Positions 16,187 to 26,606 of a DNA stretch of 64,000 nt are shown here, in pieces (positions within the stretch are counted from its first letter, which is position 1; each line of letters starts with the position of its first letter). The notes under the pieces were generated by a model. That model was given only the letters and a program-made list of their open reading frames with translations, had not been told where the DNA came from and did no database searches. Origin of the DNA: a bacterium (GTDB taxonomy: Bacteria > Planctomycetota > JAFGQW01). A program made the position numbers and the translations under genes. The stretch lies in assembly GCA_030426805.1 (NCBI GenBank), contig JAUHXU010000001.1, positions 542,501 through 606,500 on the forward strand, in the 5' to 3' direction.

Positions 16187-16954
16187 ATGCCGACGCCGAA
16201 GCTCGACTTTCGCCAGATCCAGAAGTTCCGCTTCCGCCGGTCTCCGCGCGGCCGGGTCGAGACGATCGAGGTGCTGCGCGACATCGACCTCGCGTTTCCG
16301 GGCGGCGGCCTCACCGCGGTGATCGGCCCCGCCGATGCGGGCAAGACGAGCCTGCTCCGACTCGCGACGCGCCTCGACGAGCCCAACGGTGGCATCATCC
16401 GCGTGGACGGGGAGGACATCCGCACGCTCGACCCACGGGGGCTGCGCCGACGGGTCGCCCTCGTCGGCGAGCGCCATCGCCTCTTCGGCGAGCGTATCGA
16501 GGAGAACCTGACGTTCGGGCCGATCGCCGCGGGCGCCGGCATCGACGAGGCGCGGACGCGCGCGGTCGACGCGATCGAACGCGTCGGCCTCGATCGTTCC
16601 TACCTCGACCGCCCGAACGACACGCTGAGTCGGTCCCAGCGCGCGCGTGTCGTGCTCGCGCGGGCACTGACCCTCGAGCCCGAGGTCGTGCTGCTCGACG
16701 AATGGACGACCCCGCTCGACCCCGACACGATCGACGACGTCTTCGCACTGCTCCGCCGCCTCGCCGACGGCGGCACGACGATCGTGTTCGCCGCGTCGCG
16801 CCTCTACGAAGCAAAGCGGTTCGCCGACCGGATCGTCGTGCTCGTGCGCGGCGAGATCGTCGCCGACCGACCGGCTGCGACGTTTGCCCTCGACGCGGTG
16901 CCGGAGCGCGCGCGCCGTCACCTCCGCGTCGTCGGCTTCGGAGAGTTCGGATGA
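16187..16954 (+). CDS. FetA-like ABC transporter ATPase with degenerate motifs
   Basis: A 255-residue ABC ATPase paired with the FetB-like permease that starts four bases before its stop. Walker A is GPADAGKTS (47-55) and Walker B VVLLDE with the catalytic Glu172. Three normally conserved positions differ: the Q-loop Gln appears to be Glu95 (VGERHRLFGE), the signature LSGGQ is LSRSQ (147-151), and the H-loop His aligns with Ser (FAASRLYEA). In E. coli FetAB exports iron and protects against peroxide; substrate here is by analogy. A leaderless start at 16187 is supported by a promoter ending seven bases upstream. A long upstream open frame is not supported. Confidence 0.85.
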   Translation: MPTPKLDFRQIQKFRFRRSPRGRVETIEVLRDIDLAFPGGGLTAVIGPADAGKTSLLRLATRLDEPNGGIIRVDGEDIRTLDPRGLRRRVALVGERHRLFGERIEENLTFGPIAAGAGIDEARTRAVDAIERVGLDRSYLDRPNDTLSRSQRARVVLARALTLEPEVVLLDEWTTPLDPDTIDDVFALLRRLADGGTTIVFAASRLYEAKRFADRIVVLVRGEIVADRPAATFALDAVPERARRHLRVVGFGEFG

Positions 16955-17742
16955 TCGCGTCGTTGTCGATCTCGCTCGGACACCTCCTCGCCGGCGGACT
17001 CCTCGTCGCCGCAGCGCTCGTCGCCCTCGCGCTCCAACGGCTCGGGCTGGCGCGGACGATGCTCGTCCAGTCGCTCCGAGGCCTCGTGCAACTCCTCGCG
17101 ATCGGCGGGGTGCTGCACCTGCTCGCCGACTCTCGATCGATGTTCGGGCTGCTGTGCACGATCGTCGCGATGACCGCGTTCGCGAGCCACCACGCGACGC
17201 GCGCGGTCCGACCGCTGCCACTGATCCGGACGATCGCGATCACCGCGATCGGGGCGACGCTCGTCGGCGTGACCGCAATCCTCGGCTTCGCCGTGCTGCG
17301 CATCGATCCGCTCGAACACCCCGCCTGGACGGTCGCGCTCGTCGGCATGGTGCTCGCGAACGCGATGAGCGGCTTCCAGCTCTTCGCCGACGCATTCGCC
17401 CGGAACGTCTACGCGGATCGAGACGAGGTCGAGGTGAAACTCGGCCTCGGCGCCGACATCCGCCGAGCGGTCGACGGGCCGATGCGCAACGCGCTGCGCA
17501 CCGCGATGCTCCCGGTCGGCAACCTCCTCGCGGTGATCGGCATCGTCCAGATTCCCGGGATCATGGCCGGCCAGCTCTTCGCCGACGCCACCCCGCTCGC
17601 CGCGATGCGCTTCGGCATCCTGATGCTCGAAGCCGCGATCGCGTCGGTCCTCTTCGCCGCGCTGCTCGGCGCGTTCTTCGCCCACCGCCTCTTCTTCACG
17701 TCCGCGCTGCAACTCAAAGAGGACGCCCGCGACGCCGCGTGA
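16951..17742 (+). CDS. FetB/YbbM (UPF0014) family ABC permease
   Basis: A 263-residue integral membrane protein with about seven hydrophobic helices. The family pattern is visible: an N-terminal L-x-R-x-x-x-A-R-T-M-L-V-Q stretch, a central A-N-A-M-S-G-F segment, and the conserved LPVGNLLAVIGIVQIPGIMAG core. The ATG at 16951 overlaps the ATPase stop (ATGA) and is preceded by GGAGAG (16940-16945), so the two are translationally coupled. FetAB exports cytosolic iron in E. coli; that activity is inferred here from family membership only. Confidence 0.88.
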   Translation: MIASLSISLGHLLAGGLLVAAALVALALQRLGLARTMLVQSLRGLVQLLAIGGVLHLLADSRSMFGLLCTIVAMTAFASHHATRAVRPLPLIRTIAITAIGATLVGVTAILGFAVLRIDPLEHPAWTVALVGMVLANAMSGFQLFADAFARNVYADRDEVEVKLGLGADIRRAVDGPMRNALRTAMLPVGNLLAVIGIVQIPGIMAGQLFADATPLAAMRFGILMLEAAIASVLFAALLGAFFAHRLFFTSALQLKEDARDAA

Positions 17743-17781
17743 GCCGGCATCCAGGTCGGGGCGCGCCGCGAACCCCCCGTC

Positions 17782-19245
17782 ATGGAATCCCGCCCCTCGC
17801 CCGCACGAACGGTGCTCGTCACCGGCGCCACCGGCTACGTCGGCGGCCGCCTCGTGCCGCGGCTCCTCGACGCGGGTTTCTCCGTCCGCTGCCTCGCCCG
17901 TTCGCCGCGGAAGCTGGCAGCGCGACCGTGGATTCGCGATCCACGCGTCGAGGTCATCCAGGGCGACGCGCGCAACCACGACGACGTCGCGCGGGCGATG
18001 CAGGGCTGCAGCGCCGCCTACTACCTCGTCCACTCGATGCTCGCGGCCGGGCGGGGGTATCGTTCTCGGGACAATGCACTCGCGACGACGTTCGCCGAGG
18101 CGGCCGCCAGCACCGGCGTCGGACGAATCGTCTACCTCGGCGGACTCGGCGAAACCGGCGACGGCCTGAGCGAGCACCTCGCCTCACGGCGCGAAGTCGA
18201 GACGGGCCTCGCGTCGACCGGCGTGCCGGTCACGGTGCTGCGCGCCGCGATGATCATCGGGTCGGGCTCGGCATCGTTCGAGATCCTCCGCTACCTCGTC
18301 GAGCGGCTGCCGGTGATGATCACGCCGCGTTGGGTCCGGGTCCGCTGCCAGCCGATCGCGATCCGCAACGTCCTGCACTACCTGGTCGCGTGCCTCGACA
18401 CCCCCGAGACGACCGGCCGCACGCTCGACATCGGCGGTCCCGACACGCCGACCTACGCCGAGCTGATGCAAGTGATGGCCGACGCACGCGCACTCCCCCG
18501 TCGACGGATCCTGCCGGTGCCGGTCCTCACGCCGCGCCTCAGCTCCTACTGGATCCACCTCGTCACCCCGATCGACCACCGCATGGCGCGGCCGCTCGCC
18601 GAGGGCCTGCGCAACGAAGTCGTCTGTCGCGACGACACCGCCCGACGCTTGATGCCACAGCGGCTTCTCGGCGTGCGCGAGGCGATCGAGCTCGCGCTCG
18701 AAAACCTGCGGGCGAATCGCGTCGAGACGGCCTGGTCGTCGGCCGGTCCGATGCCCGGCGATCCGGACTGGGCCGGCGGCTCGGTGTTCACCGACGAGCG
18801 CGCGATCGACATCGACGCGCCGCCAGCGACCGTGTTTCGGGCGGTCTGCCGGATCGGCGGCGGCCACGGCTGGTACGCGGCCGACTGGCTCTGGCGGCTG
18901 CGCGGTCGGTTGGACCGGCTCGTCGGTGGCCCGGGGTTGCGGCGCGGGCGTCGGGACACCGAGCACGTCGCCTACGGCGACGCACTCGACTTCTGGCGGG
19001 TCACCGACGTGCGACCGGGCGAGCGCCTCGCGCTGCGGGCGGAGATGAAGTTGCCGGGGCGAGCGCTGCTCGAGTTCACGCTCGAAGAGACGACGACCGG
19101 CACCCGACTCGTGCAGGCCGCCCGGTTCATGCCGCACGGGCTGCTCGGGCTCGCCTACTGGTTCGCCGTGCTGCCGCTGCACGGCATCGTGTTCCGCGGC
19201 ATGCTCCGCGGCATCCGTCGCGCGGCGACCCAGCCGCAGCGCTGA
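17782..19245 (+). CDS. SDR-family NAD(P)-binding protein with DUF2867 domain
   Basis: A 487-residue protein. Residues ~9-300 form an atypical/extended short-chain dehydrogenase Rossmann domain with GATGYVG (15-21) and VYLGGLGE. The C-terminal ~160 residues match DUF2867, a START/polyketide-cyclase-like domain (WYAADWLWRLRGRLDRLVGG and the DFWRV strand). This two-domain arrangement is widespread, and the proteins are annotated only as NAD(P)H-binding; substrate and reaction are unknown. The gene follows fetB by 39 bases and may share its transcript. The start is preceded by a poor Shine-Dalgarno. Confidence 0.87.
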   Translation: MESRPSPARTVLVTGATGYVGGRLVPRLLDAGFSVRCLARSPRKLAARPWIRDPRVEVIQGDARNHDDVARAMQGCSAAYYLVHSMLAAGRGYRSRDNALATTFAEAAASTGVGRIVYLGGLGETGDGLSEHLASRREVETGLASTGVPVTVLRAAMIIGSGSASFEILRYLVERLPVMITPRWVRVRCQPIAIRNVLHYLVACLDTPETTGRTLDIGGPDTPTYAELMQVMADARALPRRRILPVPVLTPRLSSYWIHLVTPIDHRMARPLAEGLRNEVVCRDDTARRLMPQRLLGVREAIELALENLRANRVETAWSSAGPMPGDPDWAGGSVFTDERAIDIDAPPATVFRAVCRIGGGHGWYAADWLWRLRGRLDRLVGGPGLRRGRRDTEHVAYGDALDFWRVTDVRPGERLALRAEMKLPGRALLEFTLEETTTGTRLVQAARFMPHGLLGLAYWFAVLPLHGIVFRGMLRGIRRAATQPQR

Positions 19246-19247
19246 CG

Positions 19248-19667
19248 CTACGGCGCCGGGGCGTCGCCGTCGTCGAAGCCCGGCTCCTGCGCCCAGTCGA
19301 CTTCAACCGCGTCGGCCCAGAGACCGTCGAGGTCGTAGTAGTCACGCGCTTCTTCGTTGAACACGTGCACGACGACGGTCGAGAAGTCGGTCAACACCCA
19401 CACGCCCGTGTCGAGGCCGTCGAGGTTGTGGCGGTGGATGCCACGCGCCTTCATCTGCGTGACGATCTCCTCGGTGATCGCGCGGATCTGGCGGCGGTTG
19501 TTGCCGCTGGCGAGCACGAAGTAGTCCGTGATCTCGATCAGCGGGCCCATCTCGAGGACGCGGATTCGCTCAGCGCGCAGCTTGTCGGCGATCCGGGCGC
19601 ACTCGACGGCGAGGCGCTTCGGGTCGGTCGGGGCAGGGGCGGGAACGGCGGGATCGACTCGGTTCAT
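19248..19667 (-). CDS. rsfS: Ribosomal silencing factor RsfS
   Basis: A 139-residue protein with the RsfS (Iojap) core: an N-terminal helix with [11 protein letters not shown], the strand [12 protein letters not shown], a helix with [10 protein letters not shown], and [10 protein letters not shown] followed by V-V-V-H-V-F. RsfS binds uL14 on the 50S subunit and blocks subunit joining when nutrients are scarce. About 18 residues precede the core and 15 acidic residues follow it. It ends three bases from the convergent SDR gene. It is not beside nadD, its frequent partner elsewhere. Confidence 0.93.
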   Translation of the reverse strand: MNRVDPAVPAPAPTDPKRLAVECARIADKLRAERIRVLEMGPLIEITDYFVLASGNNRRQIRAITEEIVTQMKARGIHRHNLDGLDTGVWVLTDFSTVVVHVFNEEARDYYDLDGLWADAVEVDWAQEPGFDDGDAPAP

Positions 19668-19740
19668 CGTTCAATGCGAACGGCGACGACGCGTTTGCGC
19701 CGTCGCCGGGTGGCTCCTATCGTCGCGGGTCGCGCGACCT

Positions 19741-21849
<2,109 letters not shown>

Positions 21850-21927
21850 GACTCCGTGTCTCGGATGAAGGGTCGACTGAAATATCTGTCACGCGGTGCG
21901 GCAGGCCCCCCTCGAGCCCGGTGCACC

Positions 21928-21957
21928 GAGAACTATTGTTCGGAGAACCGTTGTTCG
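21928..21957. repeat. Tandem 15-bp repeat with two GAAC-N4-GTTC palindromes
   Basis: Two adjacent 15-mers (21928-21942 and 21943-21957) differ at two positions, and each contains the dyad GAAC-N4-GTTC. This matches the core of Gram-positive-type LexA (SOS) boxes. The pair lies 79-108 bases upstream of the pyrophosphatase start and 32 bases past the end of the gene at 21989. A dimeric repressor binding two successive helical faces is a plausible reading; no lexA is in the window. Confidence 0.5.
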
Positions 21958-21988
21958 GAACGTGTGGACGGCGGTCGCGGCGGGCGGC

Positions 21989-22897
21989 TCAGCGGCGTTG
22001 GAGATGCCGGAGCACCTCGTCGATCCGCTCGATCCACTCGATCGCGTCCGCCGGCTGAGCAGCCCGCAGGTCGCGCAGGCGCCGGATCGCGGCTCCTCGA
22101 TCGCCGCTCGCCACGAAACGAGCGACGTCGCTCCACTTCTCGGCCGATTCGCGCTCGCGAATCAATGCGAACAAGGTCCCGCCCGGCGGAGTGCTCCCCT
22201 CTTCAGCCAATCTCCGCGTGAGGTCAAGGGACTCAACCACCGTCAAAAAGACATTTTGCGCTTCTTTCGGACGGTCGGTCAGGAGGAGGCGCTGGCCCCA
22301 GATTTCGCCGCGAACCGAGAGGCCGAACGACCAGCGGATCCGCGGGCCGACGTCGTCGCGAAAAACCGACTGCAAGGCCAGGAAGTGCCCCCAGGCCGCC
22401 TCCTCCGGCGCCCGACCGAAGGCGCTCTCGAACGCGTCCCGGCATGCGACGGCCTTGGCGGCGATCGCGGCGCAGATGTCGTGCAGCGGGGCGTTGTCCG
22501 GCAGGACCGCGAGGCCGTCGCGCCCGAAGCGGTAGCCGTCGACGATGTAGCGGCAGCGGGTCGGCTCGTCGGGTGCCATCTTCGAGACGTTGAACGCGAG
22601 GTGCCAGGCCCCGTAGTCCCACACGCTGTTGCCGACGCGATTCGTCGCGCGCGGCGTGATTCGGGCCACCGCGCGGAGGTCGCGGGCCGCCTCGCGGTAG
22701 AGGCCCTTGCGGAAGTCCAGGTCGGCCTCGAGCCACCGCACCGCGGCCACCGGCGCGCGGAGCCCGCCGAACAGTGCGCGATAGACGACCTCGATCGACG
22801 GCGGCCTGGGGGTCGCGGCACGCGCACGCGCTTCGAGCCATCCGAGCGCGCCGGAGACGAGTACGAAGGCGGCGATGCCGACCGCGATCCGCTTCAT
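21989..22897 (-). CDS. Single-pass membrane protein of unknown function in an ABC operon
   Basis: A 302-residue protein with an N-terminal hydrophobic helix (about 3-20) and a mostly helical soluble part that may be a TPR-like superhelix. Recognisable stretches are VWDYGAWHLAFNVSK and ALFALIRERE; I know no family name for them. The ATG at 22897 overlaps the stop of the upstream membrane gene by four bases, so it belongs to the three-gene ABC system. The frame is open further upstream, but that is antisense noise inside the permease gene. Proposed role (inference): an accessory periplasmic or membrane component of that transporter. Confidence 0.7.
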   Translation of the reverse strand: MKRIAVGIAAFVLVSGALGWLEARARAATPRPPSIEVVYRALFGGLRAPVAAVRWLEADLDFRKGLYREAARDLRAVARITPRATNRVGNSVWDYGAWHLAFNVSKMAPDEPTRCRYIVDGYRFGRDGLAVLPDNAPLHDICAAIAAKAVACRDAFESAFGRAPEEAAWGHFLALQSVFRDDVGPRIRWSFGLSVRGEIWGQRLLLTDRPKEAQNVFLTVVESLDLTRRLAEEGSTPPGGTLFALIRERESAEKWSDVARFVASGDRGAAIRRLRDLRAAQPADAIEWIERIDEVLRHLQRR

Positions 22898-24081
22898 CGT
22901 GCCGCGCCCCGTCCCGGAATCCGCCCCGCCTCTCGCCGCCAGAGCCGCATCGCGGCAAACGCGGCCGCCACGAGCACGACGATCGACGCGACCGCGGCCG
23001 TGCCGACGTCCCGCACGACGGCGGCGATCGGCGGCGCCCAGCCGCCGGCCAGCGCATCGGCGACCCGGCCGCCGCGCAGGTTCGGCATCCACGCCGTCGC
23101 GTTCGACAACCACACCGCGACCGTGGCACCGGTGGCCGAGTCCCCGGCGCGCACACTGAAGATCGACGGATTGCCGGCATGCTCGGCGTAGTCGGCGAGG
23201 AACGGGGCGACCGTCCCGACGAGCCACGCCGACAGCGCACCCAGGACCGCGATCGGCGGGATCACGACGAGGGCGAGTGCCTGCGCGACGACGGCGAGCC
23301 ACATCGCGCGGATCCACGCGACGAATGCGGGGCGCCACCAGACGCTCGCGCCGACCTGCGCCGCGTCACGAACGACGTGCGTCGCATGCGGCTCGGGGCG
23401 CAGGATGACGTCGTTGCGTCCCGCCCGCACGGTCACGTCGCGAGGCTGCGACGACGGCGACACGGCGACTTCGATCGCGCCGCCCGGGCTCACCTGGTGC
23501 GTCGACGACACCGCGCCGACCCGCACGTCCAACGGCACGAGGATCGATCCCGGAACGCGCATGAACGAGACGCGCAACCGGGTCGCGAACGTCGCCGCCC
23601 CGTCGACCGGCTCGATCCGCCAGCACAGCGCTCCGTCGCGCCCCACCGCCCACCGCTCGCCCCGCACGACGGCCGACCGCCCTTCGAATCCGAGCGACGG
23701 CTCGGCGAGCACCTGCTGAAAACCGCCTCCGTGGACGATCGCCCCGACCACGCCGAGCGCGCCACACGCGAGCCCGAGGACGAGCGCGGTCGCGACCGCC
23801 TGCCCGGCGAACCAGCCGCCGGGTGCGACGCCGGCCGCCGCCAACGGCCCGGCGCCGCGCTCGCGGGTCAGCACCCGAGCCCCCCACGCGCCGACCGCGA
23901 CCGCCAGCGCGCCGCTGAGCGCGTCGATCGCGTCGAGCCACAGGCCGACGGGCGCGCGCGCCCCCCGCCCCGCGAGCCACACGATCACGACGAGCACGGC
24001 GACGACTGCCCACCCGCGGCCGATCCCGCGCGCGATCCAACGCGTCGTCACCCCGAAGCCGGCGGAAAACGACGCGACCAC
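22894..24081 (-). CDS. ABC transporter membrane component (permease-like)
   Basis: A 395-residue membrane protein starting with GTG at 24081, directly after the TAG stop of the ABC ATPase gene. Four to six hydrophobic helices are present: two or three before residue ~130, then a ~130-residue beta-rich extracytoplasmic domain, then more near the C-terminus. The architecture (helices, large outer domain, helices) recalls ABC-2/Nos-type permeases, but no family motif is certain. The name rests mainly on its position between the ATPase and the accessory gene. Confidence 0.68.
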   Translation of the reverse strand: MVASFSAGFGVTTRWIARGIGRGWAVVAVLVVIVWLAGRGARAPVGLWLDAIDALSGALAVAVGAWGARVLTRERGAGPLAAAGVAPGGWFAGQAVATALVLGLACGALGVVGAIVHGGGFQQVLAEPSLGFEGRSAVVRGERWAVGRDGALCWRIEPVDGAATFATRLRVSFMRVPGSILVPLDVRVGAVSSTHQVSPGGAIEVAVSPSSQPRDVTVRAGRNDVILRPEPHATHVVRDAAQVGASVWWRPAFVAWIRAMWLAVVAQALALVVIPPIAVLGALSAWLVGTVAPFLADYAEHAGNPSIFSVRAGDSATGATVAVWLSNATAWMPNLRGGRVADALAGGWAPPIAAVVRDVGTAAVASIVVLVAAAFAAMRLWRREAGRIPGRGAAR

Positions 24082-24840
24082 CTACCCCGCGCCCCTCGTG
24101 ACCAGCACCCGGAACAAGTCGTCGAGCGACGCGCATCCGTCGGCGGCGAGCACCGCGTCGAGCGTCCCGGTGCGAACGACGCGACCCCGCGCCATCACGA
24201 CGAACCGGTCGCCCTCGTCCGGCGCGTCGTGCAGCCGATGGGTCGAGAACAGGACGGCCGTGCCGTCGGCACTCGCGTCGCGTGCCAGCCCCGCGAGGAT
24301 GTCGACCGCCTCCGGGTCGAGACCGGACGACGGCTCGTCGAGCACGAGAAACGCCGGTCGATGGACGATCGCGCGCCCGAATGCGAGTCGTCGCGCCATC
24401 CCCTTGGAGAACGTCGACACGCGACGCCGCGCGACCGCGGCGAGGCCGAGCCGCTCCAGCAATTCGTCGGCGCGCCGACGCCGGTCGGCCCGGCCGAATC
24501 CGTGGAGTTGCCCCGCGGTCTCGAGCGTCTCGCGCGCGCTCAGAAACGGAAAGAGCGCGCTCTCCTCCGGCAGGTAGCCGATGCGTGCGCGGGCCGCGCG
24601 CGCCTCGGGCGCGAGCCCGAACACCTCGACCGAGCCGGCATCGGGTCGCTCCAGTCCGAGGAGCAACCGCAACGCGGTGGTCTTGCCCGAACCGTTCGGC
24701 CCGATGATCCCGACCCGCTCGCCCGGCACGAGCGACAGGTCGAAGCCGTCGAGGGCCGTCACGTCACGGTAGCGCTTCGCGAGCGAACGGGCGACGAGCA
24801 CCGGGGCGGCGTCGGTGCGCGGGAGTTGAGCGGCGGTCAT
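24082..24840 (-). CDS. ABC transporter ATP-binding protein
   Basis: A 252-residue ABC ATPase of the CcmA/ABC-2 type. Walker A is GPNGSGKTT, the Q-loop region is IGYLPEESALFPFL (Glu replaces Gln, common in this subgroup), the signature is FSKGMARRLA and Walker B FLVLDEPSSGLDPE, with the H-loop FSTHRL. It should power the permease encoded next. The ATG at 24840 is preferred because TGC-TACAAT ends eight bases upstream; a start 72 bases earlier is possible. It is divergent from the FHA gene, the two starts lying 58 bases apart. Confidence 0.9.
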   Translation of the reverse strand: MTAAQLPRTDAAPVLVARSLAKRYRDVTALDGFDLSLVPGERVGIIGPNGSGKTTALRLLLGLERPDAGSVEVFGLAPEARAARARIGYLPEESALFPFLSARETLETAGQLHGFGRADRRRRADELLERLGLAAVARRRVSTFSKGMARRLAFGRAIVHRPAFLVLDEPSSGLDPEAVDILAGLARDASADGTAVLFSTHRLHDAPDEGDRFVVMARGRVVRTGTLDAVLAADGCASLDDLFRVLVTRGAG

Positions 24841-24848
24841 ACGCCGGC

Positions 24849-24857
24849 ATTGTAGCA
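24849..24857 (-). promoter_or_regulatory. Extended -10 of the three-gene ABC operon, leaderless type
   Basis: Minus strand: TGC then TACAAT (24854-24849), ending eight bases before the ATG at 24840. It is interleaved with the divergent FHA promoter. Confidence 0.5.
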
Positions 24858-24863
24858 GGGCCG

Positions 24864-24892
24864 TTGCGCCGACGTGACCGGCTGCGTATCGT
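24864..24892 (+). promoter_or_regulatory. Promoter of the FHA membrane protein gene, leaderless type
   Basis: TTGCGC (24864-24869), 17-base spacer, TATCGT (24887-24892), ending six bases before the ATG at 24899. There is no Shine-Dalgarno. It faces the ABC operon promoter, so the two may compete. Confidence 0.5.
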
Positions 24893-24898
24893 GGTTGC

Positions 24899-25576
24899 AT
24901 GTTCACGATCACCGTCGAGGAAGGGCCCGGCGCCGGCCGCGAGATCCGTGTGACCGAGCGCGCGACGATCGGTCGCCTGAAGTCGGCCGACGTGCCGCTG
25001 CCGGACCCGAGCGTCTCACGCCAACACGCGCGGATCGCGGTTCAGGGCGACAAGCTGCTCGTGCGCGACCTCGGAAGCGCCAACGGGACGCAGATCAACG
25101 GCGCGGCGATCGAAAGCGGCGCGCTCGGCGACGGCGACGAACTCCGGATCGGCAACTGCGTGCTGCGCGTGCGGGCCGACGCACCCGCCGCCCCACGGAC
25201 CGCAACCCCGAGCCCCGCGACCCCCGCCGCCGCGCCGCCGGTGCCCCCGGCCGCGCCCGCGAGCCACGCCCCGCCGCCGGTGACGACCCGGCCGCCGACC
25301 GGACAGGGCGCCGCACCGGTCGGGGGCATCTCGGTCAAGCAGAAGTCGAAGGTGCTGCAGTACAGCGAGCACGCGCGCGGGCCGAAGGACAAGACCCTCC
25401 TGCAGACCGACCTCGACCAGCGCTCCGGCGTCTTCCAGGTCGCGATCTACGGCGGACTCGTCGTGCTCGTCGTCGTCGTCGCCCTGTTCGCGGGCCGCAT
25501 CGTCGACTGGGTGTTCCCCGAGTCGGTTCCGATCGAACAGCCGTTCGACGACGAGGACATCGCGACCGAGCAGTAG
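24899..25576 (+). CDS. FHA-domain single-pass membrane protein
   Basis: A 225-residue protein. The FHA domain (1-92) keeps canonical phosphothreonine-binding residues: IGR (Arg26), SVSRQH (Ser40, Arg41, His43) and SANGT (Asn63). A Pro/Ala-rich linker (95-145), a conserved-looking basic stretch and one membrane helix (181-200) follow, then a short acidic tail. With a cytosolic FHA domain, the tail would be periplasmic. It probably reads a Ser/Thr-kinase phosphorylation mark at the membrane; its partner is unknown. It differs from the three FHA proteins at 49-55 kb, which have lost these residues. Confidence 0.88.
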   Translation: MFTITVEEGPGAGREIRVTERATIGRLKSADVPLPDPSVSRQHARIAVQGDKLLVRDLGSANGTQINGAAIESGALGDGDELRIGNCVLRVRADAPAAPRTATPSPATPAAAPPVPPAAPASHAPPPVTTRPPTGQGAAPVGGISVKQKSKVLQYSEHARGPKDKTLLQTDLDQRSGVFQVAIYGGLVVLVVVVALFAGRIVDWVFPESVPIEQPFDDEDIATEQ

Positions 25577-25577
25577 G

Positions 25578-26606
25578 CTACCCGCCCGCGGCGACGTCGT
25601 GCAGGAATGCGGCCACCCGTGAGGCCGCATCGCCCCACGTGAAGCGTCGGGCCCGTTCGACGCCCCGCGCCGCACGATCGCGCGCACCCGCAGGGTCGTC
25701 CAGGACCGTGGCGATCGCGTCGGCCCAATCGGTCGCGCGACGCGACGACACGCGCACGCCGCAATCGCCGACGACCTCGGGCAACGCGCCGGCATCGTGC
25801 ACGACGACCGGGCAACCCGCCGCCAGCGCCTCGAGCGCCGGCAGCCCGAATCCCTCGGTGACCGACGGGACGACGAGACACGACGCGGCGGCGAGGTGCG
25901 CGCGCACGGCGTCGTCGTCGACCCAGCCGACGAAGTCGATGCCGCCGGTGTGCGTCGGCGGGCTGCCGTCGCCGATCCAGACGAACCGGGGCGCGCCCGT
26001 CGGCCGCGTGCGCAGGCGCTCATACGCGGCGACCGCGAGCGCCACCCCCTTCTTCGCGCGCACGGTGCCGATCGCGACGACCGCCCCACCCGGCGGCCGA
26101 TCGATGACCGGGTCGACGGCCGGTGCCCCGTGCGGTGCGACGACGAGCGGGCGTCGAAAGCCGCGCGACCGTGCGACCCCGGCGGTGTGCTCGGATACGG
26201 CGATCGCACCGGCGGCGACACGCCGCGTCACCGCCCACCACGCCGCGTGTCGCATCGTGCGGGCGATGCCTTCGGACGAGCAGTCGCGGGCACGCGGCAC
26301 CTCGTGGAGCGTCGCGACGACCGGGATCCCCGCCCCGAGCGGCACCGCGATGAACGGCGACCAGCAGACGTCGGCGTCGCGGCGCTCTCGGAGTCGCGCC
26401 GCCAACCCACGCCGATACGGGCGCCCGTCCACGCGTTCGACCGCCACGCCGGCCGGGGTGCGGGCGAGCGGCCCGGGCGCGAACGCGGTCACCGCGACGT
26501 CGGATCGCTTCGCCAGCGCACCGACGAGCGCGAACGTCGCTCGCGCGACTCCGGTCGGCCGCGCCTCGACGAGCGGCAACGCATCGACCGCGACGCGCAG
26601 CGTCAT
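25578..26606 (-). CDS. GT4-family glycosyltransferase (second of a pair)
   Basis: A 342-residue GT-B-fold glycosyltransferase. The C-terminal nucleotide-sugar site has the EX7E pattern in VTEGFGLPALEAL, followed by G-C-P-V-V and L-P-E-V-V-G-D. A GTVRAKKGV segment marks the start of the C-terminal Rossmann domain. It retains the sugar-binding features of GT4 enzymes acting on polysaccharide or LPS-like glycans; donor and acceptor are unknown. The ATG at 26606 overlaps the stop of the preceding glycosyltransferase gene by four bases. It ends two bases from the convergent FHA gene. Confidence 0.87.
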   Translation of the reverse strand: MTLRVAVDALPLVEARPTGVARATFALVGALAKRSDVAVTAFAPGPLARTPAGVAVERVDGRPYRRGLAARLRERRDADVCWSPFIAVPLGAGIPVVATLHEVPRARDCSSEGIARTMRHAAWWAVTRRVAAGAIAVSEHTAGVARSRGFRRPLVVAPHGAPAVDPVIDRPPGGAVVAIGTVRAKKGVALAVAAYERLRTRPTGAPRFVWIGDGSPPTHTGGIDFVGWVDDDAVRAHLAAASCLVVPSVTEGFGLPALEALAAGCPVVVHDAGALPEVVGDCGVRVSSRRATDWADAIATVLDDPAGARDRAARGVERARRFTWGDAASRVAAFLHDVAAGG

